DNA from: a bacterium
Lineage (GTDB): Bacteria > UBA9089 > CG2-30-40-21 > SBAY01
Length of the DNA: 8,655 nt
Direction of reading: 5' to 3'
Assembly: GCA_040757115.1 (NCBI GenBank)
Contig: JBFLYA010000158.1
Span: 1 to 8,655, forward strand
Positions 1 through 6,466 of the stretch are shown here, in pieces. The translations under genes were made by a program, and so were the position numbers. Below the pieces are notes generated by a model, which saw nothing but the letters and a program-made list of their open reading frames with translations, made no database searches and had not been told where the DNA came from. Each line of letters begins with the position of its first letter. Within the stretch, counting starts at the first letter, position 1.

Positions 1-10
1 TTTCCACAAT

Positions 11-50
11 CAATTTCTACCTATTTCTATAAATTTCAATCTATTTCTAT
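11..50. repeat. Imperfect tandem repeat, 2 x 20 bp
   Basis: Two adjacent 20-bp units (11-30 and 31-50) match at 17 of 20 positions and share the half CTATTTCTAT exactly. On the minus strand they read as AGAAATAG-type units just downstream of the stop of the small ORF at 55-165. They look like low-complexity interspersed repeat material. Two copies are too few to call an array. Confidence 0.5.
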
Positions 51-54
51 TATC

Positions 55-165
55 TTATCTCCATATCACTCTTATCTCCTTATCCCCTTTCTTACACTTT
101 TGATATATAGCCTGAACGGTTACAAATGAATTTGGTTTTGGACCACGTGGATATCTTTTTTGCAT
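55..165 (-). CDS. Small basic ORF of 36 residues, function unknown
   Basis: An ATG at 165-163 opens a 36-codon frame ending in TAA at 57-55. The start is preceded by a very good ribosome binding site, AAGGAGG at about 180-174, 8 nt upstream, which is the main reason to take it seriously. The product begins MQKRYPRGPKPNSF and is rich in Lys/Arg with a single Cys. No signal peptide or membrane segment is visible. I do not recognise the family. It could be a genuine small protein or the 5' remnant of a longer gene, for example a transposase, cut short by the AT-rich tandem repeat that begins just past its stop. No convincing sigma70 promoter is visible upstream. Confidence 0.35.
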   Translation of the reverse strand: MQKRYPRGPKPNSFVTVQAIYQKCKKGDKEIRVIWR

Positions 166-201
166 AATTCTTTCCTCCTTAAAATTTCTATGCCCACGTG
201 G
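143..201. promoter_or_regulatory. Pair of CCACGTGG palindromes, possible operator
   Basis: The perfect 8-bp palindrome CCACGTGG occurs at 143-150, inside the first codons of the small minus-strand ORF, and again at 194-201 in its upstream region. The copies are 51 bp apart and share the following GA. Two copies this close in AT-rich DNA are unlikely by chance, but there is no direct evidence for a binding protein. Confidence 0.25.
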
Positions 202-299
202 AATTATCGTCATTTTATCAGCAAAACTTTAGAAAAAACTGTGAAAAAATTTACTTAACACAGTACTAGGATATATCACCAATTTTATACTCTATCCTC

Positions 300-330
300 G
301 CCCCGTTTAGAAATGAATTTCTAACGGGGC
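300..330. repeat. Strong GC-rich hairpin
   Basis: GCCCCGTT-T-AGAAA (300-313) pairs with TTTCTAACGGGGC (318-330) to give 13 base pairs with one bulged T and a TGAA loop. No T-run follows on the plus strand (TCGTATT) and none is clear on the minus strand, so it is not a typical intrinsic terminator. It lies 25 bp before intron domain V, so it may be part of a degenerate intron domain IV or a separate interspersed palindrome. Confidence 0.5.
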
Positions 331-354
331 TCGTATTGAGGAGGTATAACTGAA

Positions 355-430
355 GAGCCGAATGGGAAGAATCCACAAGTTCGGTTCTGTGAGGGGCATT
401 AAGCACTGAGGAGGTGTTGAAGATGTCTAC
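355..430 (+). ncRNA. Group II intron 3' fragment (domains V and VI)
   Basis: Bases 355-387 match the 33-34-nt domain V pattern of bacterial group II introns. GAGCCG with the catalytic AGC opens it, GGTTC closes it, the two ends pair, and a small distal helix lies between. The following TGTGAGGGGC is the usual linker into domain VI. Domain VI can fold as GGCAT (395-399) with ATGTC (423-427) and AGCAC (402-406) with GTGTT (414-418). The internal loop GAAG (419-422) could hold the branch-point A. The sequence then runs CTACTCGAC, so an AY-type 3' end is possible at 430 (TAC) or 435 (GAC). No reverse transcriptase ORF and no domains I-III are visible upstream, so this is a 5'-truncated, splicing-incompetent remnant. 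The family assignment rests on recalled consensus, not on a covariance search. Confidence 0.7.
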
Positions 431-2757
431 TCGACTGAAAACAAAGTTTGGAGCGGCGACATTGGTGCTTGCGCTATCGCTTTTTGCCGGGGCTGTCGGT
501 TCTTTCGGGGCTGACCCAGCTAAGGGACCGCTGCCTATCGTCTTCTGGACCTCCGATCCTGTTTGGCCCGGGGATCTGGTGCTCGGATATGGCGCGGGGC
601 TGTCCGGTGCGGAGAACATCCGTGTTGTGCGACTAGCTGATGGTCCCCGCGGAGGGCCCGGCCGAGAGGGCTTCGTGCCGCGTGGCAGTGTGCGCTCCGT
701 GGGCCCGCTCCAGTCCAGCGATCATTCGGTCAAGTTTGTTCTTCCAGAGAATCTGAAGCCGGGCGTCTTTGGCGTTCAACTAGAGACGCCAAAAGGTCGC
801 ACTGCGGTGGTGTGGTTAAACCGTCCAGATGTGTGGTGGTGTCAGGGGGACAGAGGTCAAGCGGCCAGTCCTGGAGGGTGGGTGCGAGTTTTTGGAAGGT
901 GTCTGGGATGGAGCGGTCGTGCGATCACAACAGTGTTCCTCAGAGGGGCGAGGGGCGTGGCTATTTCTGCAAAGGCCGATTGTTACTCAGCCAGAGCAGA
1001 ACTCCCGAAGCACTTACCTGCGGGAGACTACGAGGTCTTTGTCCATAACGGCTTTGGTGGCAAATGGGGCTGGAGTCGGCCTTTGAAGATTTCGGTTGTG
1101 AGGCCTGAGGCTTGGTCTAACACGATCTTCAACGTGCGCAAGCTCGGCGCGAAGGGTGACGGCGAGTCCGATGATACCGCAGTAGTCGGCGAAGCACTCA
1201 GAAAGGCAAAGGAGGAGGGTGGGGGGAGTCGTCTACTTTCCCCGTGGCGACTACAAGTTTCGTGCCGCACTCGAAGTGCCGCCTAAGACCGTACTCCGGG
1301 GGGAGCGACAAGATCTGGTGCACCTCTTCTGGACCGGTGCCCTGGACAATCGCTTGGAGGCAGTCATTCTTGGAACGAACCAATTTGGCATGGAGGACCT
1401 CACGCTCACGTTCGTTGCGGCGAACAACGGCATTCTGGCAGACATCCCCCGCCAGGGCGCAGTAGCCATACCCCAAGTGAAGCAGACAGGTGAGCATGCC
1501 GGCAACATATTTTTGCGGCGCGTCAGGATGCGGTGGCTCCTCTACGGGGGGCACCTGAGCATCGCTCAAGCAAATCAACTTTTCACTGAAACAGCGAGGG
1601 ATGGCGGCTACGGGGCTGTGGGCTTCCTCTTTGCGTTCGGGGGCAGGAACATACAAGTCAGTGATTGCGATTTCTACAGTTCGGGTAATGTCTTTAATCT
1701 CGTCGAAGCCAAGGGTGCACAGATTACTCGAAACCGCTTCTCCATTGGGCGGTGCGGATGGGCGAACTTTGATGGCTGCGATGGTGTCATCTGTGAGGAC
1801 AACTCGTTCATCGGCGCTGACAATATGGTTCGCTCCGGTGTAACCTTTTGGTCCTACCAACTGCCGATGCGCAATGCCTATTTTGCTCGAAACTTCCTCA
1901 ATAACGTTTACTATCATGACCGAGAGGGCATGACGACTGATGGGGCGAGCGGCAAATACTTTGGGCCGGTTGTGGCCTCGGGCATTAGTTCAGTAACTCT
2001 TCCGGAAGGTGTGAGCTTCAAGCCGAATGAGATAGTGGGTCATACATGCTTTGTCCTCGACGGTGCAGGGAAAGGTCAATGGCGAGGTGTGATAGCCAAC
2101 GACGAGCGAACGCTCACGCTTGACCGACAGTGGGACGTGATTCCGGCAAGCGACTCTATCATTGGCGTAAACCACACCGTAGCACATCTGCTAATCCTCG
2201 GTAACACCATGGAGGATGTCGGAATCGCTTTCCAGTTTTACGGCACGGCTATGGATTCTATCGTTGCACAGAACCGGTGCGTACGGGCGGGCGGGTTCTT
2301 CAGTCATGCTGCACGCTATCCGGGTGGCTCCAAAGATGAGAAAGACACCCAGCCTCAATTCTTCGTTCAGTACCTCGACAATGAGGTGGTTGAAGGCTAC
2401 ACCCCATTCGAGATTCGAGGCTACGACTACGGGCAAGGTCACTCGGTGATCGGCGTTCAAGGTTTCTCCTGGGGAGGCGGAAAACTGGAATGGAAATGGC
2501 CATTGGCCCTGGGGTTTGTGATTCGGGGGAATAAGCTCGACTCCAATGCTAAGATCCGTGTCCATGGGGTAGCCGACGGCGATGGTCCTCCCTTGGTCGA
2601 GGACGTAGTGGTGGAGAGGAACACATTGTCTTGTTCCCGCGTCGGCATCGACGTCGGCCCACGCTGCGTTGGTATCGTCATTCGGAGGAACAGCTTTCAC
2701 GAAGTAGACCTGCCGTTTGCCGGCGCCGGCCTGCCAGGGGCCCTGGTTGAGAAGTGA
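423..2757 (+). pseudogene. Secreted right-handed beta-helix protein (pectate-lyase-3/GH28-like), frameshifted
   Basis: The product is about 777 residues if one base is removed. The apparent ATG at 423 follows AGGAGG by about 8-10 nt, but both lie in intron domain VI, so the native start may have been displaced. An N-terminal signal peptide is visible (LVLALSLFAGAVGSFGA). Two beta-rich, IPT/Ig-like segments follow (about residues 38-130 and 140-230). From about residue 235 comes the hallmark entry of the pectate lyase superfamily 3, FNVRKLGAKGDGESDDT, then GGGVVYFPRGDYKF, then many short beta-helix rungs to the end. Reading frame changes at 1221-1226: removing one G from the six-G run restores the family sequence exactly. 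Such proteins are usually exported polysaccharide-active enzymes or cell-surface proteins; no substrate can be assigned. The gene is markedly GC-rich compared with everything else here, suggesting transfer or a chimeric join. Confidence 0.75.
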
Positions 2758-2819
2758 GTACGGCGCGTTAGTCGTTGCGGACGACGAGAGAGCCATGCTC
2801 TGCGACGGCGCGATCATCA

Positions 2820-3213
2820 GAAGAGCAGATAAGATACGCACAAATATTAGATATTGGAATGTACCTGGGACTTACCCTTATTGTGGTGACCTTTATAGTG
2901 TATATGTCAGGGATGCTATCGTCATTTATTCCTCCTCAGGAAATACCGAAATACTGGGGGTATGGCATCAAAAGATTTTATACATAACTTTCAGGCTCCT
3001 ATAGGATGGGAATGGTTAGCAATGGTAGGTAAAGGAGATTATCTGACTTTTGTAGGTATAGCCCTCCTTGCCGGGCTTACAGTCTTATGTTATCTGGTGA
3101 TATTACCTATTCTCATGAGAAAAAAGGATACTCCCTATGTGGTAATAGCAATTCTTGAGGTTGCTGTTTTAGTCTTAGCCGCAAGTGGAATCTTAAAATC
3201 AGGAGGGCACTAA
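2820..3213 (+). pseudogene. Small three-helix inner-membrane protein, 5' end lost and frameshifted
   Basis: The recognisable protein starts near residues EEQIRYAQILDIGMYLG (about 2824 on) and ends at TAA 3211-3213, roughly 125 residues. Three hydrophobic segments are visible: LGLTLIVVTFIVYMSGML, FVGIALLAGLTVLCYLVILP, and VVIAILEVAVLVLAASGIL. A basic MRKKD loop lies between the last two. It may belong to the DUF1634-like group of small membrane proteins, but that is a weak impression. Two defects are present. There is no good start codon, because the frame runs back into the GC-rich block and would begin only at a TTG in that foreign sequence. There is also a +1 change at 2956-2960: removing one G from the five-G run joins YWG directly to MASKDFIH. 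The ATG at 2962 has no convincing ribosome binding site, so a separate 83-residue gene there is less likely. Confidence 0.6.
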
Positions 3214-3225
3214 TAGGCAAATTTC

Positions 3226-3262
3226 GGGGACACAATCAATACTGTTCGGCATGATTTTTGCT
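3226..3262 (+). repeat. Left arm of 37-bp inverted repeat
   Basis: This arm matches the reverse complement of 5201-5237 at 32 of 37 positions. The outer GGGGAC and the inner 26 bases are identical; only 5 bases between them differ (ACAAT against GTTGG). It begins 13 bp after the stop of the membrane-protein gene. It could be an outer terminal repeat of the IS or one copy of an interspersed repeat. No target-site duplication is evident outside the arms. Confidence 0.75.
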
Positions 3263-3316
3263 TAAACTATTTTATTAAAGTGTCGTAACTCATTGATATT
3301 AAAGGAGAAAAAATTC

Positions 3317-3345
3317 TAGACATTTTTATCCTTTTATGTTATAAT
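3317..3345 (+). promoter_or_regulatory. Sigma70-type promoter of the transposase, extended -10
   Basis: TAGACA (3317-3322) and TATAAT (3340-3345) are separated by exactly 17 bp. TG at 3337-3338 adds an extended -10. Transcription would be expected to start near 3352, which is the A of the transposase ATG, so the mRNA may be leaderless. Confidence 0.65.
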
Positions 3346-3351
3346 TGAATC

Positions 3352-4653
3352 ATGGTTAATGATTCAGTTATGAAGGACAAAAAACTTAAAAAGAAGCATG
3401 CGATCAGGGAGGAAGACCTTCAGGGATTCAAGCCCCTTTATAAGTTTATCCCTTTTCTCGAACGCTTTCATTTGGTTAAAGACCATCATAATCGAGAGCT
3501 TCATTTAGACCAATATCTCAGCCTTATTTTATTATACTTCTTTAACCCTATTATAGATAGTCTTCGTGGAATTCAACAGGTTTCTCACCTTGATAAGGTT
3601 AAGAAGTTGCTTGGTGTTGAAAAAGGTGTAAGTCTTGGCTCTCTTTCTGAAGCAAGTTCTGTTTTTGATGCTGAGCTGATTGCCCCTTTAATTAAAGAAT
3701 TAACAAGCAAAGCTATCCCCTTAGAGAAAGACCCTCAACTTAGAGCGTTGCAACAGACTCTTGTAGCTGTAGATGGGACACTCCTGGCTGCTTTGCCTAA
3801 GATGCTCTGGGCATTATGGCTTGACGACAATCATCGGGCAGGTAAACTTCACCTTGAATTTAATATCGTTAAAAATATCCCTCTTAATGCCAAAATTACT
3901 CATGCCAATGCTAATGAAAAAACTGTCCTGCGAGAGTTCCTTTCTCCGGATAAAATCTATACTCTGGATGTTGGATATAGCGAATATAAACTCTTTCAGG
4001 AGATTATAGATGCCCAGAGTTCTTTTGTTGCCAGGTTGAAAGATAACGCTGTTTATGATATTGCTGAACAAAGACTTTTAACTGATGCTGACAAAGAAGC
4101 AGGGGTTAAAAAAGATATAGTCGTTCGATTAGGCTGCAAAAGCAAACAAGATACCATTACCTCTCCTGTTCGAGTTATTGAGGTCTTTCATGAGGGTAAT
4201 AGTTCAAGACCAAGAACATCAAGGGTCTCAAGCAAAAAGACCTTCAGAACGACTGAGTCTGACTATACCTTTGTTATTGTCACTAACCGCATGGACTTAT
4301 CTGCTGAAATAATAGCTCTTATCTATCGCTATAGATGGCAGATAGAGCTTTTCTTCCGCTGGTTTAAGTGTATCCTCGGCTGCACCCATCTCATCTCCCT
4401 TTCCCAGAATGGTGTCTCTATTCAGGTCTACTGTGCTCTTATCGCCAGTATGTTAATTACCCTCTGGACTGGCTGCAAGCCTAATAAACGCACCTTCGAA
4501 ATGTTATGCTTCTATTTTTTGGGCTGGGCTAATGAGGAAGAACTAAGCCAGCATATCAAAAAACTTAAAGAACCTAAAAAGAAGAAACCTAAACTAACCG
4601 CCTTTACTGGTTCATGGTCGGTTTTTAACCCTCTACTGGCAAACCAGGACTAA
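3352..4653 (+). CDS. IS4-family DDE transposase
   Basis: This 433-residue protein is full length for the family and uninterrupted. The catalytic acidic residues are visible: D141 in VAVDGTLL, D206 in YTLDVGYSEY, and E332 inside the IS4 signature Y-x2-R-x3-E-x6-K (Y325, R328, E332, K339; YRYRWQIELFFRWFK). It would cut and paste its own element by the RNase H-fold DDE mechanism. The C-terminus is strongly basic (KKLKEPKKKKPK). The ATG at 3352 is only 6 nt past the -10 box, with no ribosome binding site, so translation is either leaderless or starts at the in-frame ATG at 3370, which also lacks a good site. Low expression by this means is common for transposases. The intact frame implies recent arrival compared with the broken genes around it. 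Confidence 0.93.
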   Translation: MVNDSVMKDKKLKKKHAIREEDLQGFKPLYKFIPFLERFHLVKDHHNRELHLDQYLSLILLYFFNPIIDSLRGIQQVSHLDKVKKLLGVEKGVSLGSLSEASSVFDAELIAPLIKELTSKAIPLEKDPQLRALQQTLVAVDGTLLAALPKMLWALWLDDNHRAGKLHLEFNIVKNIPLNAKITHANANEKTVLREFLSPDKIYTLDVGYSEYKLFQEIIDAQSSFVARLKDNAVYDIAEQRLLTDADKEAGVKKDIVVRLGCKSKQDTITSPVRVIEVFHEGNSSRPRTSRVSSKKTFRTTESDYTFVIVTNRMDLSAEIIALIYRYRWQIELFFRWFKCILGCTHLISLSQNGVSIQVYCALIASMLITLWTGCKPNKRTFEMLCFYFLGWANEEELSQHIKKLKEPKKKKPKLTAFTGSWSVFNPLLANQD

Positions 4654-4679
4654 TACGCTGTCAATAATTCGCACAACCC

Positions 4680-4699
4680 GCTTCGTGGATACCACAAGC
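4680..4699. repeat. Short hairpin downstream of the transposase
   Basis: GCTT-c-GTGG (4680-4688) pairs with CCAC-AAGC (4692-4699) around an ATA loop, giving 8 pairs with one bulged C. There is no T-run after it, so I do not call a terminator. It may be a subterminal structure of the IS right end. Confidence 0.35.
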
Positions 4700-4948
4700 T
4701 TGCGGCTGATACATCACTCAAGTAAGACAGGTTTGCGAAGGATAGAAAGTCTGTTGGATGCTCTAACCCTATGCTAACCCAACAAAATGGTGCATAAAAT
4801 GTACCCCACTTCTTGCTATCCTGTTATAGCTATCCACAACCTTTAACTTGCATTTTCTTCCTCTTTGCTTAAGTCAATACTGGTCTGTGACATTTGTTTT
4901 TGCCAGATTGGTAGGCGAACGACCCATGCTTGGCATAGGTGCACCGAG

Positions 4949-5003
4949 CCTGCAACCATTTCGCAACCTAAAGGTTGCGGCTACCACCAAAAACAGTTGC
5001 AGG
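4949..5003. repeat. Nested palindrome, REP-like
   Basis: CCTGCAAC (4949-4956) is inverted as GTTGCAGG (4996-5003). Inside, CGCAACCT (4962-4969) and AGGTTGCG (4972-4979) form a perfect 8-bp hairpin with a 2-base loop. A further imperfect hairpin, CCCATGC-TTG-GCATAGG, lies just upstream near 4923-4939. The structure resembles interspersed REP/BIME-type elements. Confidence 0.55.
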
Positions 5004-5190
5004 AAACAAGATAGCAAAAACTTATGTCATAGACCAATACGCAGTTGTCAAATATTGTCTTCCTTCCCTTCATCATACCCTCTCTTTGGTTAAAAGGACC
5101 ACCATCATCCGTTTCCTTGACTATCTCTTGATAGGTCGTTGTAGCAAATTTAAACCATTCTTCTATCCCTACCCTCAGATACCCCTTCCT
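4981..5190 (-). pseudogene. Possible gene remnant, unrecognised
   Basis: A minus-strand frame stays open from a TAA at 5193-5191 to a TAG at 4983-4981, about 69 codons, without an ATG in its first half. The first part reads like real protein (GIEEWFKFATTTYQEIVKE, then TDDGGPF). The last part is Cys/Trp-rich and ends in the REP-like palindrome, as if the repeat had replaced the original 3' end. I do not recognise the family and it may be chance. Confidence 0.2.
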
Positions 5191-5200
5191 TTATCCCTAT

Positions 5201-5237
5201 AGCAAAAATCATGCCGAACAGTATTGCCAACGTCCCC
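5201..5237 (-). repeat. Right arm of 37-bp inverted repeat
   Basis: This is the reverse-complement partner of 3226-3262, with 32 of 37 positions identical, including 26 contiguous bases (5201-5226). It ends 11 bp before the stop codon of the MacB-type permease gene. Confidence 0.75.
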
Positions 5238-5248
5238 TATTTTCCCTT

Positions 5249-6466
5249 TTATTCATACCTCAATGCCTCAATTGGTTTCAAGCCTGCGGCTCCTTTTGCC
5301 GGGTATAACCCAAAAAAGACCCCAATAGAAACAGAAAAGATAAATGCCAGAAGTATGGAACCGAATGTGATAATTGTTGTCCAGCCAGCTATCATCGAGA
5401 TTATTTTCGCAACCATAATACCCAATATTATTCCCACCAACCCGCCAGTCAAGCTTAAAATCATCGCCTCAATTAAGAATTGAATTAGAATATCAGTTGG
5501 AGTCGCTCCCAGTGCCTTTCTTATCCCTATTTCTCTTGTCCGCTCTATGACAGAGACTAACATAATGTTCATAATGCCTATTCCACCAACTAACAGCGAT
5601 ACAGCCGCAATACTGGTTAAAAGCATCGTAAATGTCCCCAAAACACTTTGCATGGTTTGGAGCATATCTTTCTGACTTCTAACCGTGAAATCATCATCAT
5701 CTTTTTCTTTTAAATTATGCCGCTGCCTTAAGATATAGGTGATATTATCGCAAACATCGTCCATATTTCTTTCATCTTTAACCTCAATATAGATTACCGA
5801 GATATTATCCTGTCCCAAAATCCGTCTTTGCATAGTTGATAGAGGAATATAGATGACATCATCCGGGTTTCCCATTACCTGGGAACCCTTTTCTTTCAAT
5901 ACCCCAATTACTTCAAAACTATGTTGTTTTATCTTTATCTTCTTACTTAGAGGCTCATATTCACCAAAAAGATTATTTACTACCTCTTTCCCCAATATAC
6001 ATACTTTTTTCTTCCCTTTTAATTCCGTTTGGGTAAAATTTCTCCCCTGGCTTATTTGGTAATTTCTAACTTTTAAAAATGATGGTAGCGCACCGGTTAA
6101 TTGGGTTTCCGTAGTCATATTTTCAAAACTAACCTTTACTCTACTTCTCAACTCGGGTGAAACCTCTTTTATTAAGCTAATTTTTTCTTTAAAGATATTT
6201 GCATCCGCTAAGGTCAAGTTTTTAACCGTAGTGCCTCCAGCAGGAAAAGAATGTCCTCTTCCAAACTGACCAGGGTTAACCATCAATAGATTTGTCCCAA
6301 GGCTTCTAATACTTTCCCTTATCTGGCTTTTTGCCCCTTTCCCTACGGCAATCATTGTGATTACCGCACAGACACCAATTATTACTCCGAGGATTGTAAG
6401 TGTAGAACGGAGTTTATGTGCTCTAAGAGAAGTTTCTGCAATTGCTATTCCTTCAAATATATCCAT
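5249..6466 (-). CDS. MacB-type ABC transporter permease
   Basis: This 405-residue inner-membrane permease belongs to the MacB/FtsX (type VII ABC) fold. It has a first transmembrane helix at about 18-40 (LTILGVIIGVCAVITMIAVG), a large periplasmic domain at about 45-275, and three C-terminal helices. The family hallmark GGIGIMNIMLVSVIERTREI and RKALGA lies at about 298-326, and the usual C-terminal ending GLYPAKGAAGLKPIEALRYE is present. With its ATPase it would drive export of substrates such as macrolides, peptides or lipoproteins from the periplasm by mechanotransmission; the substrate is not predictable. The start overlaps the end of the ATPase gene by 14 bp, indicating translational coupling. 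ATPase and permease are separate genes, unlike E. coli MacB, where they are fused. The frame appears intact, although the upstream adaptor and outer-membrane genes are broken. Confidence 0.93.
   Translation of the reverse strand: MDIFEGIAIAETSLRAHKLRSTLTILGVIIGVCAVITMIAVGKGAKSQIRESIRSLGTNLLMVNPGQFGRGHSFPAGGTTVKNLTLADANIFKEKISLIKEVSPELRSRVKVSFENMTTETQLTGALPSFLKVRNYQISQGRNFTQTELKGKKKVCILGKEVVNNLFGEYEPLSKKIKIKQHSFEVIGVLKEKGSQVMGNPDDVIYIPLSTMQRRILGQDNISVIYIEVKDERNMDDVCDNITYILRQRHNLKEKDDDDFTVRSQKDMLQTMQSVLGTFTMLLTSIAAVSLLVGGIGIMNIMLVSVIERTREIGIRKALGATPTDILIQFLIEAMILSLTGGLVGIILGIMVAKIISMIAGWTTIITFGSILLAFIFSVSIGVFFGLYPAKGAAGLKPIEALRYE

Larger units (their letters stand above)
3280..4677 (+). mobile_element. 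IS4-family insertion sequence (borders uncertain)
   Basis: The intact transposase at 3352-4653 defines an IS4-family element. The coordinates given use weak candidate ends: GTGTCGTAACTCATTGATA (3280-3298) against the reverse complement around 4660-4677 (GTTGTGCGAATTATTGAC), which share ATTGA and a CG-AA core with gaps. This would give about 1.4 kb, a usual size for the family. The alternative is that the much better 37-bp inverted repeat at 3226-3262/5201-5237 marks the true ends, giving 2,012 bp with an unusually long non-coding tail. I see no clean direct repeat for either choice. Confidence 0.5.
4654..5248. other. Non-coding, repeat-rich interval
   Basis: About 595 bp separate the transposase stop from the convergent permease stop. 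I see no intact gene. The interval holds a short hairpin (4680-4699), a nested palindrome (4949-5003), an open minus-strand frame without a start (4981-5190) and the right arm of the 37-bp inverted repeat (5201-5237). Composition is mixed, with patches of CGCAACC-type repeat. Confidence 0.6.

Noticed and set aside
300-330. Hairpin as an intrinsic terminator
   Set aside because: The stem is good, but no U-tract follows on either strand.
1198-1917. Minus-strand open frame of about 240 codons opposite the beta-helix gene
   Set aside because: The plus strand carries the recognisable protein; this frame shows no motif and crosses the frameshift site, so it is a shadow.
2750-2835. Possible extra C-terminal extension of the beta-helix protein in another frame (EYGALVVADDERAM...)
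   Set aside because: The segment looks protein-like, but the existing end after a final beta-helix rung is plausible, and a third frameshift is not needed to explain the data.
2191-2841. Long minus-strand open frame opposite the beta-helix gene, with a signal-peptide-like beginning
   Set aside because: It is antisense to a clearly conserved coding sequence, has no ribosome binding site, and is expected from the codon bias of the GC-rich plus-strand gene.
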